DNA of 52,553 nt from an uncultured Thermoguttaceae bacterium. Lineage in GTDB: Bacteria; Planctomycetota; Planctomycetia; Pirellulales; Thermoguttaceae. The translations under genes were made by a program, and so were the position numbers. Of this stretch, positions 18,304 to 28,005 are shown piece after piece (within the stretch, counting starts at the first letter, position 1; each line of letters begins with the position of its first letter). Under the pieces are notes generated by a model that did no database searches, had not been told where the DNA came from, and saw nothing but the letters and a program-made list of their open reading frames with translations. The stretch spans positions 1 through 52,553 of the forward strand of contig CALIRO010000051.1 of assembly GCA_938042245.1 (NCBI GenBank), in the 5' to 3' direction.

Positions 18304-18497
18304 GTCATTCCCGCGCAAGCGGGAATCCAGTTTTTTGACAGATTCTTGCTCTCTGGATTCCCGTTTGCCCGGGAATCCAGAATCCCCACATCCTAACCCT
18401 CTCCGACCTGGGGAGGATTTTGATTGATTATCATTCCCGCGCAAGCCACGGGCGGGAGCCCGTCCTACTTGTCATTCCCGCGCAAGCGGGAATCCAG
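18304..18497. repeat. Cluster of ATTCCCGC hairpin repeats in the nuoG-nuoH gap
   Basis: Perfect hairpins with 8-bp stems ATTCCCGC/GCGGGAAT and a GCAA loop lie at 18307-18326 and 18474-18493. A variant lies near 18359-18378, and a half copy starts near 18432. Most are followed by CCAG. The 375-base gap between nuoG and nuoH contains little else. Confidence 0.85.
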
Positions 18498-18614
18498 GCT
18501 ACTTTGGGCCGCCCCTTTGTTCATTGCCTCTCCCCCCGCATGAGAGAGGGAAAGATAGGGACGTCGCCTTCGGCTAAAGTGTTCCTCTTTCTTTTGAGGG
18601 CTCGTTTATCCTTT

Positions 18615-20273
18615 TCAACTTTGTATTTTGGCAGGGCCTGCACCAACACTGGCCAAAAGGCTTGCTTTCAGGTCTAGCCCGACTTCCGGGACGCCGTAAA
18701 CGGCCGGTGCAAAATAGGTGATTTGTTGGGCCATTTCGTCCAGGACAGTGGGGGCGTGGAATCGGCCCACCCGTTGGTGCATGTGCCACAGAAGCCAACC
18801 TTCCGGCAGCACCCCCCTGGGAGGCCGAATAGCCCGCCGAAAACTTTGCAGGCGATCCGCTCGGTTGACATAGGAACCATCCCGTTCCGCCCAGGCAGCG
18901 GCGGGCAACAGATAATGCGCCCGGTCGGCCACCGGCGAAGGGAACAGGTCGTGCACGATCACCAGGTCCAGCCCTTCTAGCCGGGCCGCCGCCGATTGGT
19001 CCAACAGATGCTCCACCGGCGGCATCGGCGCCTTGTAGCCGCCCGAAATCCATAGGCCCCGGATGCCCTGGGGACCAAGCTGGTTCAAAAGTTCCTCAAA
19101 TTGGAGCACCCGGCCTTTCATGAAATAGCTCAGCACCGCTTCCACACCCCGGCGATTGGGGCACTTTTCCGCCGAAATGGTAAAGCCGCCGGGAAACCGT
19201 TCGTGCTGGCCGATCCGGGGTACTGGACCAAGGCCGAATAAGGCCTCTGGGTCGATTCGGCGGACCAAAAGGGCCAATAGATACGCTTCTTCGACGGTAA
19301 GAAACGGCGAGAGCACAGCGGCCAGTCGGCCCGCTCGCTCCAGGGCCTCCCGGACCATCCCCGGCGTCTGCTGCCAGTCTAGCTCTTCCCATCCAGCGGC
19401 GGTTCGCCGACGGGGCACCACAAGCCGACGCCGATCATGCACCTGATAATAGCCGTACCGACCGTCGTTGCAAATCCACCATCGGTTTACCTGCGGATTT
19501 TCCCTGGGCCGAATCCGCCAAACGTGGTCCTGGTTTTCATCGATCCAGATGGAGCATCCTACCGCACAGTGCGGACAAACGTGCGGATGCGACTGCAGGA
19601 ACCACACCCGCTGTTTGTAGAGAAAATCCTTGTCGGCCAAGGCCCCGACCGGACAAAGGTCCACCACATTGCCGGAAAGTTTGTTGTTCAGCGGATACCC
19701 GGGCAGAACGGCAATCTCTTCCTGGGCGCCCCGGGCCAGGACCATCAGTTCACTGGTGCCAGCCACCTCCCGCACAAACCGTACACAACGGGTGCACATG
19801 ATGCAGCGATCGACGAAAAGCCAAACGTCGCCTAGATCATAGCGTCGGCTATGGAAGGGCAGTAGCTCCGCCCGACGCTCCTTTTGGCCATATCGAAAGT
19901 GATAATCCTGCAATCGGCACTCGCCGGCCTTGTCGCAGATGGGGCAGTCGATCGGATGCCGAAGCAGCAGGTCTTCTTCCACCATAGCCCGGGCATGCTG
20001 CACCTTTTCGGATTGGGTAACAATCACTGTGCCATCCGTGGCCGGGGTGTTGCAGGCCGGTTGCAGTTTGGGAAACATGGTGATATGGCCGGTCTGCGGG
20101 TCCCGTTTGCCAATTTCCACCAAACACATCCGACAACTACCCACCACCGACAGGCCCGGATGGAAACAATAATGCGGAATCTCCACCCCGGCCAACGCAG
20201 CCGCCTGAATGCAATTCAGTTGCTCTCCATCCGGCAACTCAATTTCCCGATTATCCACAATCACCGTGGCCAT
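18615..20273 (-). CDS. nuoG: NADH-quinone oxidoreductase subunit G, short form
   Basis: This is the iron-sulfur electron-carrying subunit of the peripheral arm. The ATG at 20273 is preferred because GGGGAG lies 5 bases upstream; the GTG at 20279 would overlap that site. Domains: a [2Fe-2S] ferredoxin fold (residues about 1-80, HYCFHPGLSVVGSCRMC), the His-Cys3 cluster (HPIDCPICDKAGEC), a [4Fe-4S] region (CIMCTRCVRF with a later CPVG), and the N7-type motif CPHCAVGCS with its fourth cysteine in WWICNDGRYGY. The molybdopterin-like region is much shortened: about 552 residues in all, against 780-910 in Thermus and E. coli. It heads the visible cluster; nuoA-F are not adjacent. Confidence 0.93.
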   Translation of the reverse strand: MATVIVDNREIELPDGEQLNCIQAAALAGVEIPHYCFHPGLSVVGSCRMCLVEIGKRDPQTGHITMFPKLQPACNTPATDGTVIVTQSEKVQHARAMVEEDLLLRHPIDCPICDKAGECRLQDYHFRYGQKERRAELLPFHSRRYDLGDVWLFVDRCIMCTRCVRFVREVAGTSELMVLARGAQEEIAVLPGYPLNNKLSGNVVDLCPVGALADKDFLYKQRVWFLQSHPHVCPHCAVGCSIWIDENQDHVWRIRPRENPQVNRWWICNDGRYGYYQVHDRRRLVVPRRRTAAGWEELDWQQTPGMVREALERAGRLAAVLSPFLTVEEAYLLALLVRRIDPEALFGLGPVPRIGQHERFPGGFTISAEKCPNRRGVEAVLSYFMKGRVLQFEELLNQLGPQGIRGLWISGGYKAPMPPVEHLLDQSAAARLEGLDLVIVHDLFPSPVADRAHYLLPAAAWAERDGSYVNRADRLQSFRRAIRPPRGVLPEGWLLWHMHQRVGRFHAPTVLDEMAQQITYFAPAVYGVPEVGLDLKASLLASVGAGPAKIQS

Positions 20274-20452
20274 AGACACTCCCCGCGAATCGTTTCCCTA
20301 TTAACGATCTGGAATGGTTTGAGTTGGTTTATTCGATACCTGGATTAGGCCAACTTATAACCCACTGCTATGGGAAGGAGTTGGGAAAACGGCCTAGTTT
20401 TCTAATGTTTCAGTAACTCTGCTTTTTCCGCCAGGTTCCTTCTAACCGTTCT

Positions 20453-21445
20453 TTAATAAGGGCCGCGGATGTAGGAGACCACCTCATCCTCATAAAACTG
20501 GCGGAGCCGACGGTGGATGGTCTCCGGCAAAGGGGGCAGTTCGCTGGCTGCGGCGTTTTCGCGCACCTGTTTGGCCCGTTTGCTGCCAGGAATGACCGTG
20601 GTAATGGCCTGGAAGTCGAGGCACCAGCGGAGGGCAAACTGGGCCATGGTCATGCCTTCGGGTACCAGGGGCCGAAGATAGCTGACTAGTTCTACGCCGC
20701 GTTCAAACGGAAGGCCGGCGAAAGTTTCCCCGATATTAAACGCCCGTCCATCTCGGTTGAACTGGCGATGGTCTCGTTCGCCGAAGGCGCTTTCCGCCGA
20801 CAGCCGGCCACCCAACAGGCCGCTGGCCAACGGCAACCGGGCAATCAGCGCCACCTGCTTCTCTTGAGCCTTCGCAAACAGCAGGTCGATCGGTTTGCGT
20901 CGGAAGATATTAAAAATAATCTGCAGCGAGGCCAAGTCGGGCTGATTCAAGCAGACCAGAGCTTCGGCCATAGATTCCACACTGACGCCGAAGGCCTTGA
21001 TTTTGCCTTGTCGGCGTAGCTCCCGAAGATGCTCGAAGACTTCCCCTTGCTGAAGGACCTCCATGGGCGGGCAATGCAGTTGCATCAGATCGATACTCTC
21101 CACTTGCAGCCGTCGGAGACTATCTTCCACGTGCTGAAATAGCACCTCTCGGGAGAAATTTTTGGGCCAGCCGGGGTCCGGACGCCGGCCCACCTTGGTG
21201 GCAATAAAGAACCGATCCCGATCGGGGCGCTGTTGCAAGAACCGGCCGATGAGCGTTTCGCTTCGGCCCATGCCGTAGATGTCGGCCGTGTCGATGAAAG
21301 TAATTCCACTTTCGGCCGCCGCTTGTAGGGTGTCCAAGGCATCTTCTTCGGAGACCGGTCCCCATTCGGTCCCGCCTAATTGCCAGGTGCCCAAACCGAT
21401 TTCCGAAACTTCCCGGCCCAACTGGTAGAAGAGTCGGGTTTTCAC
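20453..21445 (-). CDS. Aldo/keto reductase
   Basis: This NAD(P)H-dependent TIM-barrel oxidoreductase acts on an unknown carbonyl compound or sugar. The GTG at 21445 is chosen because AAAGGAGG stands 7 bases before it; the frame runs on to 21589 without one. The 330-residue product carries the catalytic tetrad: Asp52 and Tyr57 in DTADIYGMGRSE, Lys84 in ATKVGRRP and His124 in MQLHCPP. The late GSKRAKQVRENAA segment is the NADP-phosphate-binding region. It lies upstream of nuoG on the same strand with a 179-base gap and no sign of a functional link. Confidence 0.92.
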   Translation of the reverse strand: MKTRLFYQLGREVSEIGLGTWQLGGTEWGPVSEEDALDTLQAAAESGITFIDTADIYGMGRSETLIGRFLQQRPDRDRFFIATKVGRRPDPGWPKNFSREVLFQHVEDSLRRLQVESIDLMQLHCPPMEVLQQGEVFEHLRELRRQGKIKAFGVSVESMAEALVCLNQPDLASLQIIFNIFRRKPIDLLFAKAQEKQVALIARLPLASGLLGGRLSAESAFGERDHRQFNRDGRAFNIGETFAGLPFERGVELVSYLRPLVPEGMTMAQFALRWCLDFQAITTVIPGSKRAKQVRENAAASELPPLPETIHRRLRQFYEDEVVSYIRGPY

Positions 21446-22094
21446 GATCTGGCCTCCTTTGCCGAAACGGGCCACAGTTTCACCTATGCTCCCAAGCTGC
21501 CACGGGCGCTGGGGAGCCTCCGCATTTAGGGATTCCTTTGGGGCGATTTGTTCAACGGATAGGGTCCGGCTAATCTCCGTTCGGAACAATCGGTTGGTTA
21601 GCTTTCTAGCGTAATGAAATTCTGGATTAATGCAAGCCCACCCCCTGGCTCCATCCGAGTGCCAGACATCGAAGGTCTAGGGTAACAATAGGTAATACTT
21701 CCAACCGATTGGCACTAATATCCCGCTTTTTCCCAAGAGCGTTCCGTTTGCCCTTTCCCTTGGCAGCCAGGAGTACAGTCCGTGGCTAACCTGTGCCGAC
21801 TGGATTCTTGGCGTCTCGAAGCGGTGCTCCCATAGCCTACTCGGACGCCCCCGGGTTGCTGAACATCGAACAGAAGAGCTCACCACCCATCGTAGGCCTA
21901 TTGTAGGGTATATCTCCCGGAGTTCCCCGTGGTTTAGAGGGACAGCCCACTGGTCCACGCAACCTGTGGGCGGATGAACCGAAAGTTTTGGCAGGCTAAC
22001 AAGCGAATCCGTTTGGCCAATTAGGGGAGCTTTTTCCTTGGGGCTGCCTACCATCCAAGGGACAATAGATGGTTGCTTTTTTCGTGGAGAAAGG
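21446..22094. other. 650-base gap with no recognised gene
   Basis: The gap lies between the aldo/keto reductase start and the rarA stop. A 158-codon minus-strand frame runs from 21677 into rarA but lacks a ribosome site and known motifs. Several short inverted segments occur, such as GGGGAGC...GCTCCCC-like pieces near 22025-22050, but nothing can be assigned. A promoter for the reductase should lie near 21480-21600. Confidence 0.4.
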
Positions 22095-23687
22095 TTACGG
22101 ATTTTTCTTCCTGGGCGAACGGCGGGAAGGTTTTGCTTGCTTGGGCTGGCCAAGCTCGGAAGCTGGCGGAGAGAGCTCAGGGGCTGATGCTACCTCTGCA
22201 GGATGCTCCAGGGCAGGGGAGGGCGCTGTGGCTGGGCTTGCAGGAATCTCGTCCGACGAGGAGACTGCTTGGCTCATGCTTGCTTGTTCTGGCAAATCTA
22301 CCGAGCTTGGGGGCGATAATGGGCAGAGGGCAGTCGGCTCAGTGGAGGAGGGGGTGGTTTTTGTTGCTTGTTTACCTTCTCGCAGGCGGGCACGGATCTG
22401 CTCCAACCGCTGTGCAAGCTCCCGCTCAAAGCCCCGATCGGTGGGCCGATAGTAAATCTTCTCTACCCCCAAATAATCCTGCGGAGCAATAGCGTCCGGA
22501 AACTCATGAGCGTATTGGTATCCCTGGCCGTGGCCAAGACGGGCAGCACCCGGATAATGGCTATCCCGCAAATGCACTGGCACCGGCAGAAGTCGTCCTT
22601 CTCGAATATCCTCTTGGGCTTCCATCAGACCAACATAAGAGGCGTTGGACTTCGGTGCACATGCCAGATAAGTAACCGCCTGGGCCAGGTTGAGTTGACA
22701 TTCCGGCAGGCCGACGATTTCGCAGGCTTGGGCCGCTGCTACAGCCAACGGCAAAGCGGCTGGGTCTGCATTGCCGATGTCCTCACTGGCCAAAATGACC
22801 AGCCGACGTGCTAAAAACCGGACATCCTCCCCGCCTTCGAGCATCCGGGCCAGCCAGTACAAGGCAGCATCCGGATCGCTCCCACGGATACTTTTGATCA
22901 AGGCACTAATGGCATCATAATGGGCGTCGCCGAGCCGATCGTATTGGATCGCCTTGCGCTGGACCGATTCTTCGGCCAATTGGCGGGTAAAGTGGATCGG
23001 GCGTTGGTCGGTCGAGAGCACTCCTACTTCCAAGGCCGACAGGGCCCGCCGGGCGTCGCCGTCGCAGGTTTCGGCCAAAAACTCTAGGGCGTCTTCGTCC
23101 ATCTGGATCGGATAGTTCCCCAGGCCTCGCTCCCTGTCCGCCAGCGCCCGCCGAAGCAATGTCTTGATGTCTTCTTTCGAGAGGGGTTCAAATTGGAAGA
23201 TTCGGCTTCGGCTTACCAAGGGACTGGTAATAGCAAAGAAGGGGTTTTCCGTCGTAGCACCTACGAGGATGACGATCCCTTCTTCGACCTCTGGCAGCAG
23301 CACATCCTGCTGTGCCCGGTTGAAGCGATGAATTTCGTCGATGAAAAGCACAGTACGACGTGCTTCGGCGGCCAGACGGTGGCGGGCTTCGGTCAGGATT
23401 TCCCGCAGTTCTTTTACCCCGCTGGCAACGGCCGAAAGCTGCACAAAATGGCTTTTGGTTTCCAGGGCTATCAGACGGGCCAAGGTGGTCTTGCCGGTAC
23501 CGGGCGGACCATAAAAGATCACCGATCCCAGCCGATCTGCCTTCAATAGCCGACGGAGCAGTTTTCCCTCTCCCAGGAAATGCCGCTGCCCTACAAATTC
23601 GTCCAACCTGCGGGGGCGCATCCGCGCCGCCAACGGCATCGCCTGGTTCAAGTTCTGCTGCTCCGCCGACTGAAAAAGCGTGGACAT
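22095..23687 (-). CDS. rarA: Replication-associated recombination protein A (RarA/MgsA)
   Basis: This clamp-loader-like AAA+ ATPase acts at stalled replication forks. The ATG at 23687 follows AGGGGGG by 5 bases. The N-terminal region has [11 protein letters not shown], Walker [15 protein letters not shown], Walker [16 protein letters not shown] and sensor 1 GATTENPFF, then the lid and the RarA tetramerisation domain ([30 protein letters not shown]). The conserved protein ends near residue 440. A further 90 residues are Pro/Ser/Ala-rich and finish with RRSPRKKNP, a basic tail not usual in the family that might bind DNA or partners. Confidence 0.95.
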   Translation of the reverse strand: MSTLFQSAEQQNLNQAMPLAARMRPRRLDEFVGQRHFLGEGKLLRRLLKADRLGSVIFYGPPGTGKTTLARLIALETKSHFVQLSAVASGVKELREILTEARHRLAAEARRTVLFIDEIHRFNRAQQDVLLPEVEEGIVILVGATTENPFFAITSPLVSRSRIFQFEPLSKEDIKTLLRRALADRERGLGNYPIQMDEDALEFLAETCDGDARRALSALEVGVLSTDQRPIHFTRQLAEESVQRKAIQYDRLGDAHYDAISALIKSIRGSDPDAALYWLARMLEGGEDVRFLARRLVILASEDIGNADPAALPLAVAAAQACEIVGLPECQLNLAQAVTYLACAPKSNASYVGLMEAQEDIREGRLLPVPVHLRDSHYPGAARLGHGQGYQYAHEFPDAIAPQDYLGVEKIYYRPTDRGFERELAQRLEQIRARLREGKQATKTTPSSTEPTALCPLSPPSSVDLPEQASMSQAVSSSDEIPASPATAPSPALEHPAEVASAPELSPPASELGQPKQAKPSRRSPRKKNP

Positions 23688-23983
23688 GTAACCCCCCTAA
23701 AAGTATATTGCCATCCCCCTAAAGGATGGGCCAATCAAGTCAATCCGTTTGATCCTCCTGCTTTCAACGAGTTCAACGGCCCCTCCTTGGCACCTTTAAA
23801 GCCCCCGCATTTCCTTTCTCCCTTTAAAGGCATATATTTCTATGGTATGTTGCCCTCAGTGCCATTGGCAATCCGAGGAGCATGGTGTTTTCCGTGCCCC
23901 TGTGGGAGGCAGATGCAGCCGATCAATCCGATCCGTCCTGGAGCAAAAGAAGTCGGCTTTTCGTCCACGCAGTGGTCTGTCCC

Positions 23984-25165
23984 ATGGCGAACGTATTGAT
24001 CGGGTTAGGTTCCAATTTAGGTTCCCGGGAGGAAAATCTCCGAACGGCGCTGGATTTGCTCCAGCAGACCCCAGGCATCGATTTGCGCGCGGTAAGCCGA
24101 TGGATACCTACTCGGCCGGTAGGAGGCCCGGCTGCTCAGCCCGATTTCCTCAACGGGGCGGCCTTGCTCCGAACCTCCCTTTCTCCAGAGCACCTGCTCC
24201 AGCGAGTCCAAGAAATCGAGCTCCAGTTGGGCCGAGTACGAGCGGAGCGATGGGGACCTCGCCCCCTCGATTTAGACATCTTGCTTTACGAGCAGTTGGT
24301 CGTGGAGAGTCCTCGGCTTCGGATACCTCATCCGGCCATGGCATGGCGACGGTTTGTGCTGGAACCGGCCGCCCAGGTGGCCGGTTGGATGCCCCATCCG
24401 GAAATCGGCTGGACGGTGCGAGAATTGTTTGAGCATCTCCGCCTGGCTTTTCCTTATGTGGCGATTACCGGCCCGTATCCGAGTCTGAACAGACGGCTTG
24501 CCCAACAGGTGGCCCAGCAGACCGGGGCAGAGCTGGTCTGTGTGCCCGGGTGGCTGAAAGTCGGACTCCGGATGCTGGCGGAAAAGGCAAAGGAGTTTCC
24601 CATACCCTCAAAACAGCGGAGTTTTCTCTCCCCAGATTCCTCAGATGACGGGTCTTGGACAACCAACATGGGGGGAATGCCTCTTGGTCTGGCTCAGAAT
24701 AGGGGCGACTGTGCCTATTTGGAGGATGCTCCTTGGGAGGAATTTGCCCAGCCTACCCAGCTTGCCCAGGATATTTTACAATGGCTCCAAGTATTGATCG
24801 AACGATTGCCTTCGTATCAATACCGGCGGGCCTCCGATGGGTGGGTGGTCAGCGATTTTTGGCTTCCCCAATGGTTAGCTGAGGCCGCTGCCCTCCTTGG
24901 ACCCGCTCTTCCGGAAACGGATCGGAGGCTTTGGGAGACTCTGGCCAAGTGGATTGCTCTGCCCAAGTTGTTGGTCTGCTTAGAGCGACAGGGGGATGGC
25001 AATCCAGGCCACCCCATCTCTGATCCCCAATATTTGGGGGGTAAATATAAACCATTAGGTTGGCAAGGGCCGATCTTACGCATTCGATTGGCCCGGGGAA
25101 TTTGGCCACCTCGGCTCAGCCGGGCCGCTGCCGAAGTCCAAACCGCTATGCAAGCAATGCAGTAA
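23984..25165 (+). CDS. folK: FolK (HPPK) fused to a degenerate deoxynucleoside-kinase-like domain
   Basis: The N-terminal 150 residues are 2-amino-4-hydroxy-6-hydroxymethyldihydropteridine pyrophosphokinase of folate synthesis: IGLGSNLGSREENL, the signature RWGPRPLDLDILLY, and IPHPAMAWRRFVLEP. The ATG at 23984 fits the family N-terminus but has no good ribosome site; the frame is open to 23882, where GAGGAG precedes an ATG by one base. From about residue 157 a second domain starts YVAITGPYPSLNRRLAQQVA, which aligns with the P-loop region of bacterial deoxynucleoside kinases but lacks the GKS/T. Later VVSDFWLPQ (residues 288-296) and LPKLLVCLERQ match VSDYLFEK and PDLVIYLQA of that family. The second domain is probably non-catalytic. 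panC follows 105 bases downstream. Confidence 0.85.
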   Translation: MANVLIGLGSNLGSREENLRTALDLLQQTPGIDLRAVSRWIPTRPVGGPAAQPDFLNGAALLRTSLSPEHLLQRVQEIELQLGRVRAERWGPRPLDLDILLYEQLVVESPRLRIPHPAMAWRRFVLEPAAQVAGWMPHPEIGWTVRELFEHLRLAFPYVAITGPYPSLNRRLAQQVAQQTGAELVCVPGWLKVGLRMLAEKAKEFPIPSKQRSFLSPDSSDDGSWTTNMGGMPLGLAQNRGDCAYLEDAPWEEFAQPTQLAQDILQWLQVLIERLPSYQYRRASDGWVVSDFWLPQWLAEAAALLGPALPETDRRLWETLAKWIALPKLLVCLERQGDGNPGHPISDPQYLGGKYKPLGWQGPILRIRLARGIWPPRLSRAAAEVQTAMQAMQ

Positions 25166-25270
25166 TCTCCCACCACCGCTCTGCCAAAAGGAGTTCTTTC
25201 GGGCAGTAAAACGACATTCCCCCTTAGGAAACAAACTTGGGACTCTTGGCACTGGAAGGAGCGAATGGGG

Positions 25271-26137
25271 ATGACCGAGCAGGCAGAAAAACCCCAGGTG
25301 GTTACCAGGGTAGCCGAGATGCGGCAGTTGGTCCAATCGGCCCGGCGCCAAGGGCGTCGGATTGGGTTTGTCCCCACCATGGGCGCATTGCACGAGGGGC
25401 ATTTGAGTCTGGTTCGGGCCGCCAAAGAGGCTTCGGATTTCACGGTAGTTTCCATCTATGTCAATCCCACCCAATTTGGGCCTCAGGAGGATTTTGCCCA
25501 ATATCCCCGCACTTTGCAGGCCGACTTGGAACTGTTGGCTGCCTATGGGGTGGATGCCGTGTTTGCCCCGTCGGACCAAGAGATGTATCCGGCCGGGTTT
25601 GACAGTTGGGTGGAGGTCGGCGCCATTGCCGCCCCGTTGGAGGGCCGATGTCGGCCGGGGCATTTCCGAGGCGTTGCTACCGTCGTGCTGAAACTATTCA
25701 ATATTGTCCAACCGGATATTGCCTGGTTCGGCCAGAAGGATTATCAACAAGCTTTGGTGATTCAGCGGATGGTAGCTGATCTAAATGTGCCGGTAGAAAT
25801 CCGGGTCTGTCCGACGGTTCGGGAACCGGACGGCCTGGCCATGAGCTCCCGAAACCGGTACTTAGGCCCAGAAAGTCGGCAAAAAGCGACCATTTTATGG
25901 AGGGCCTTATCTGAGGCCAAACAGTTGGTTGCCAGCGGGCAGAAAGATACAGCCGTTTTGGCCGCCCATCTGCGCAGTATGATCGCCGCCGTACCGGGCG
26001 CCCAGATCGACTATGTCGCCTTTGTGGATCCCCAGACGTTGGCGCCGGTGCGGCGGGTGGACCAACCTATTCTGATAGCCCTCGCCGTGCGGATTGACGG
26101 CGTCCGGTTGATTGATAATGAACTGATTGGTTCGTAG
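25271..26137 (+). CDS. panC: Pantoate-beta-alanine ligase
   Basis: This enzyme joins pantoate and beta-alanine with ATP to form pantothenate for coenzyme A synthesis. Two ATGs are possible; the one at 25271 stands 9 bases after AAGGAG, while the one at 25265 is only 3 bases away. The 288-residue protein has the HIGH-like PTMGALHEGHLSLV, YVNPTQFGPQEDFAQYPR, HFRGVATVV, FGQKDYQQALV and the KMSKS-like GLAMSSRNRYL. It follows folK, so two cofactor genes are probably cotranscribed. Confidence 0.96.
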   Translation: MTEQAEKPQVVTRVAEMRQLVQSARRQGRRIGFVPTMGALHEGHLSLVRAAKEASDFTVVSIYVNPTQFGPQEDFAQYPRTLQADLELLAAYGVDAVFAPSDQEMYPAGFDSWVEVGAIAAPLEGRCRPGHFRGVATVVLKLFNIVQPDIAWFGQKDYQQALVIQRMVADLNVPVEIRVCPTVREPDGLAMSSRNRYLGPESRQKATILWRALSEAKQLVASGQKDTAVLAAHLRSMIAAVPGAQIDYVAFVDPQTLAPVRRVDQPILIALAVRIDGVRLIDNELIGS

Positions 26138-26345
26138 AGACGTATTATAAAGTATTACGAAAGATCGGTGTGAACGGTTCGTTTGAGTTAGACGCCGTCT
26201 ATCCCCCAGGTTTTTTGTTCAAGCCGTCCAACGGTCTATTGCCTGCCTTTGGCTTGCTAAGCGAGGGGCCGGCGTGGAGGGATCGGCTTTTCTGGGGCCA
26301 GTGAGCTGGATTATCTGGTGCAGGGAAGGACTTTTATTTACAGAG

Positions 26346-26521
26346 GGCAACAGTTCAGCCCAGTGAAGGAGGTTCCTGGTTTTTAGTCAGAATCCCCCAT
26401 AGGGAGAATGCCTCAGAGTGTCATTCCCGCGGAAGCGGGAATCCAGAACAGAAACCAATCCCCCAACGGGATTCTTGCTTATGTAGGAATGTCAGGTTGC
26501 ATCATTCGGCGGAAAGGTTAC
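26346..26521. repeat. Dispersed inverted-repeat element, copy B (panC-lgt gap)
   Basis: The left end is GCAACAGTTCAGCCCAGTGA and the right end TCATTCGGCGGAAAGGTTAC. The internal hairpin at 26423-26442 has a perfect 8-bp ATTCCCGC stem with a GGAA loop. The order of internal segments (GGTTCC..TTTTTAG, GAATCCCCC, AGGGAGAATGC, hairpin, CCAG, TGTCAGGTTGCATCATTCGGC) is the same as in copies C and D. Confidence 0.75.
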
Positions 26522-26605
26522 GAAGGCTTTTATCCATACAGGCAGCCGGGGGCTAATCGCCCTACCGCTCCGTTTATCACGCCAACAGAAGGAAGGAACC
26601 CGGGG

Positions 26606-27919
26606 ATGCATCCCACTTTGCTTCATATCCCGAAAGAAGTGGCGGGGATACCGCTTTTTGGTTTTGGGTTGTTGCTATGGTTGTGGCTGATCGGGGCTGG
26701 GGGCTGGTTGGTTAGGTTGGTGCGTCGGCAAGGGTGGACATCTGAGACCCGCTCGTTTATTCCGCTGCTAGTGCTGGTGGCGGCCATTTTGGGCTTATTG
26801 ATCCCGGCGATTTCGGATGCCGAGGGGCTGCCCATCCGCAGTTATGGAACCATGGTATTGTTGGGGGTGGTGGTGGGATTGGCGATAGCGGTGCGCCGGG
26901 CCAAAAACATTGGTCTGGATGCCGAATATATTTTCAGTCTTTCCTTTTGGATGATTCTGCCGGGTATTGTCGGCGCCCGATCGTTTTATGTGTGGGAATA
27001 CTGGGAGAACTTCCTTCGGCCCAGTCGGGAGTCGCCCCAGTTCTGGCCGACCTTGGGGGCGATGCTCAATGTGGCGCAAGGCGGGCTGGTGGTCTATGGC
27101 GCCCTGCTGGGGGCCATGGTGGGGCTAGCTGGCTTCTGGTGGAAATACCGGCCAATGTTCCAAAACAATGGAGTTTCTCTGCTGGGATTGGGGGATCTAG
27201 TGGCTCCCAGTTTGATGTTTGGTTTGGCTCTGGGCCGGGTGGGGTGTTTCCTGAACGGCTGTTGCTTCGGCGGGCTGTGCGATCAGCCTTGGGCGGTGCG
27301 GTTTCCCCAGGGGAGCCTGCCGTATGAAAGCCAAGTGCATCGGGGGTTAATGTACGGATTTTCTCTTATCGAACATCCCAAAAAAGAGCCTCTTGTCATC
27401 TCTGTCAGGCCCGATTCGCCCGCCCAAAAGGCCGGGCTGGTTCCCGGAGATCGCCTGCTGCAGGTCAATGGCCAGCCGGTTGACTCCAGCGGCCAAGCCC
27501 AAGCCGAAATCGCCGCTGCCTTTTACAGGCAAACCCCGCTCCGTTTGCAAACCACCTCCGGAAAAAAAATCACGCTTCCACTGGCGCCGATCCGGCAGCG
27601 AAGTCTTCCGGTCCATCCCGCCCAACTATATGCCTCGCTCAATGCCCTGGTAATTGGGCTTTTCCTATTGGCCTACAGCCCCTTCTGCCGTTGGCCGGGC
27701 CAACTGTTTGCCAGTATGTTAGCTCTTTATGCAGTGACTCGGTTTCTGTTGGAAATTATCCGGACCGATGAGCCAGGCGTCTGGCCCTTGGGCCTGAGCA
27801 TCAGCCAAAATATCAGCATCGTAATTTTGTTGGCAGTAGCCGTTTTCTGGTTCGTCCAGACCCGCCGCTATCGCCCTGCAAACTCCCTCCGGTTGGAATC
27901 TTCCACCCCAGCGAACTAG
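26606..27919 (+). CDS. lgt: Prolipoprotein diacylglyceryl transferase with inserted PDZ domain
   Basis: Lgt transfers diacylglycerol to the lipobox cysteine of prolipoproteins in the inner membrane. The frame is open from 26408, but the first 66 codons translate repeat DNA; the ATG at 26606 follows GGAAGGA by about 8 bases and starts just before the first helix. The 437-residue protein has seven or so membrane helices, an active-site region GGLVVYGALLGAMVG, and the family signature GRVGCFLNGCCFGG (about residues 209-222). About 85 residues forming a PDZ domain (DSPAQKAGLVPGDRLLQVNG) are inserted before HPAQLYASLNALVIG. Normal Lgt proteins lack this and have about 260-330 residues. Confidence 0.92.
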   Translation: MHPTLLHIPKEVAGIPLFGFGLLLWLWLIGAGGWLVRLVRRQGWTSETRSFIPLLVLVAAILGLLIPAISDAEGLPIRSYGTMVLLGVVVGLAIAVRRAKNIGLDAEYIFSLSFWMILPGIVGARSFYVWEYWENFLRPSRESPQFWPTLGAMLNVAQGGLVVYGALLGAMVGLAGFWWKYRPMFQNNGVSLLGLGDLVAPSLMFGLALGRVGCFLNGCCFGGLCDQPWAVRFPQGSLPYESQVHRGLMYGFSLIEHPKKEPLVISVRPDSPAQKAGLVPGDRLLQVNGQPVDSSGQAQAEIAAAFYRQTPLRLQTTSGKKITLPLAPIRQRSLPVHPAQLYASLNALVIGLFLLAYSPFCRWPGQLFASMLALYAVTRFLLEIIRTDEPGVWPLGLSISQNISIVILLAVAVFWFVQTRRYRPANSLRLESSTPAN

Positions 27920-28005
27920 TTTGCTTCCCACCCCTGGAGATTTACAATAGGAGTAATAATTCCCCCTAAAGAATTTCCCTGCCTTTTCCGAGCCGGTCCT
28001 ACGTT

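Noticed and set aside
21677..22153. 158-codon minus-strand frame
   Set aside because: It overlaps the rarA 3' end, has no ribosome site and shows no known motif.
26408..26605. N-terminal extension of Lgt
   Set aside because: These 66 codons translate dispersed element B and its flank; the ribosome site and family N-terminus support 26606.
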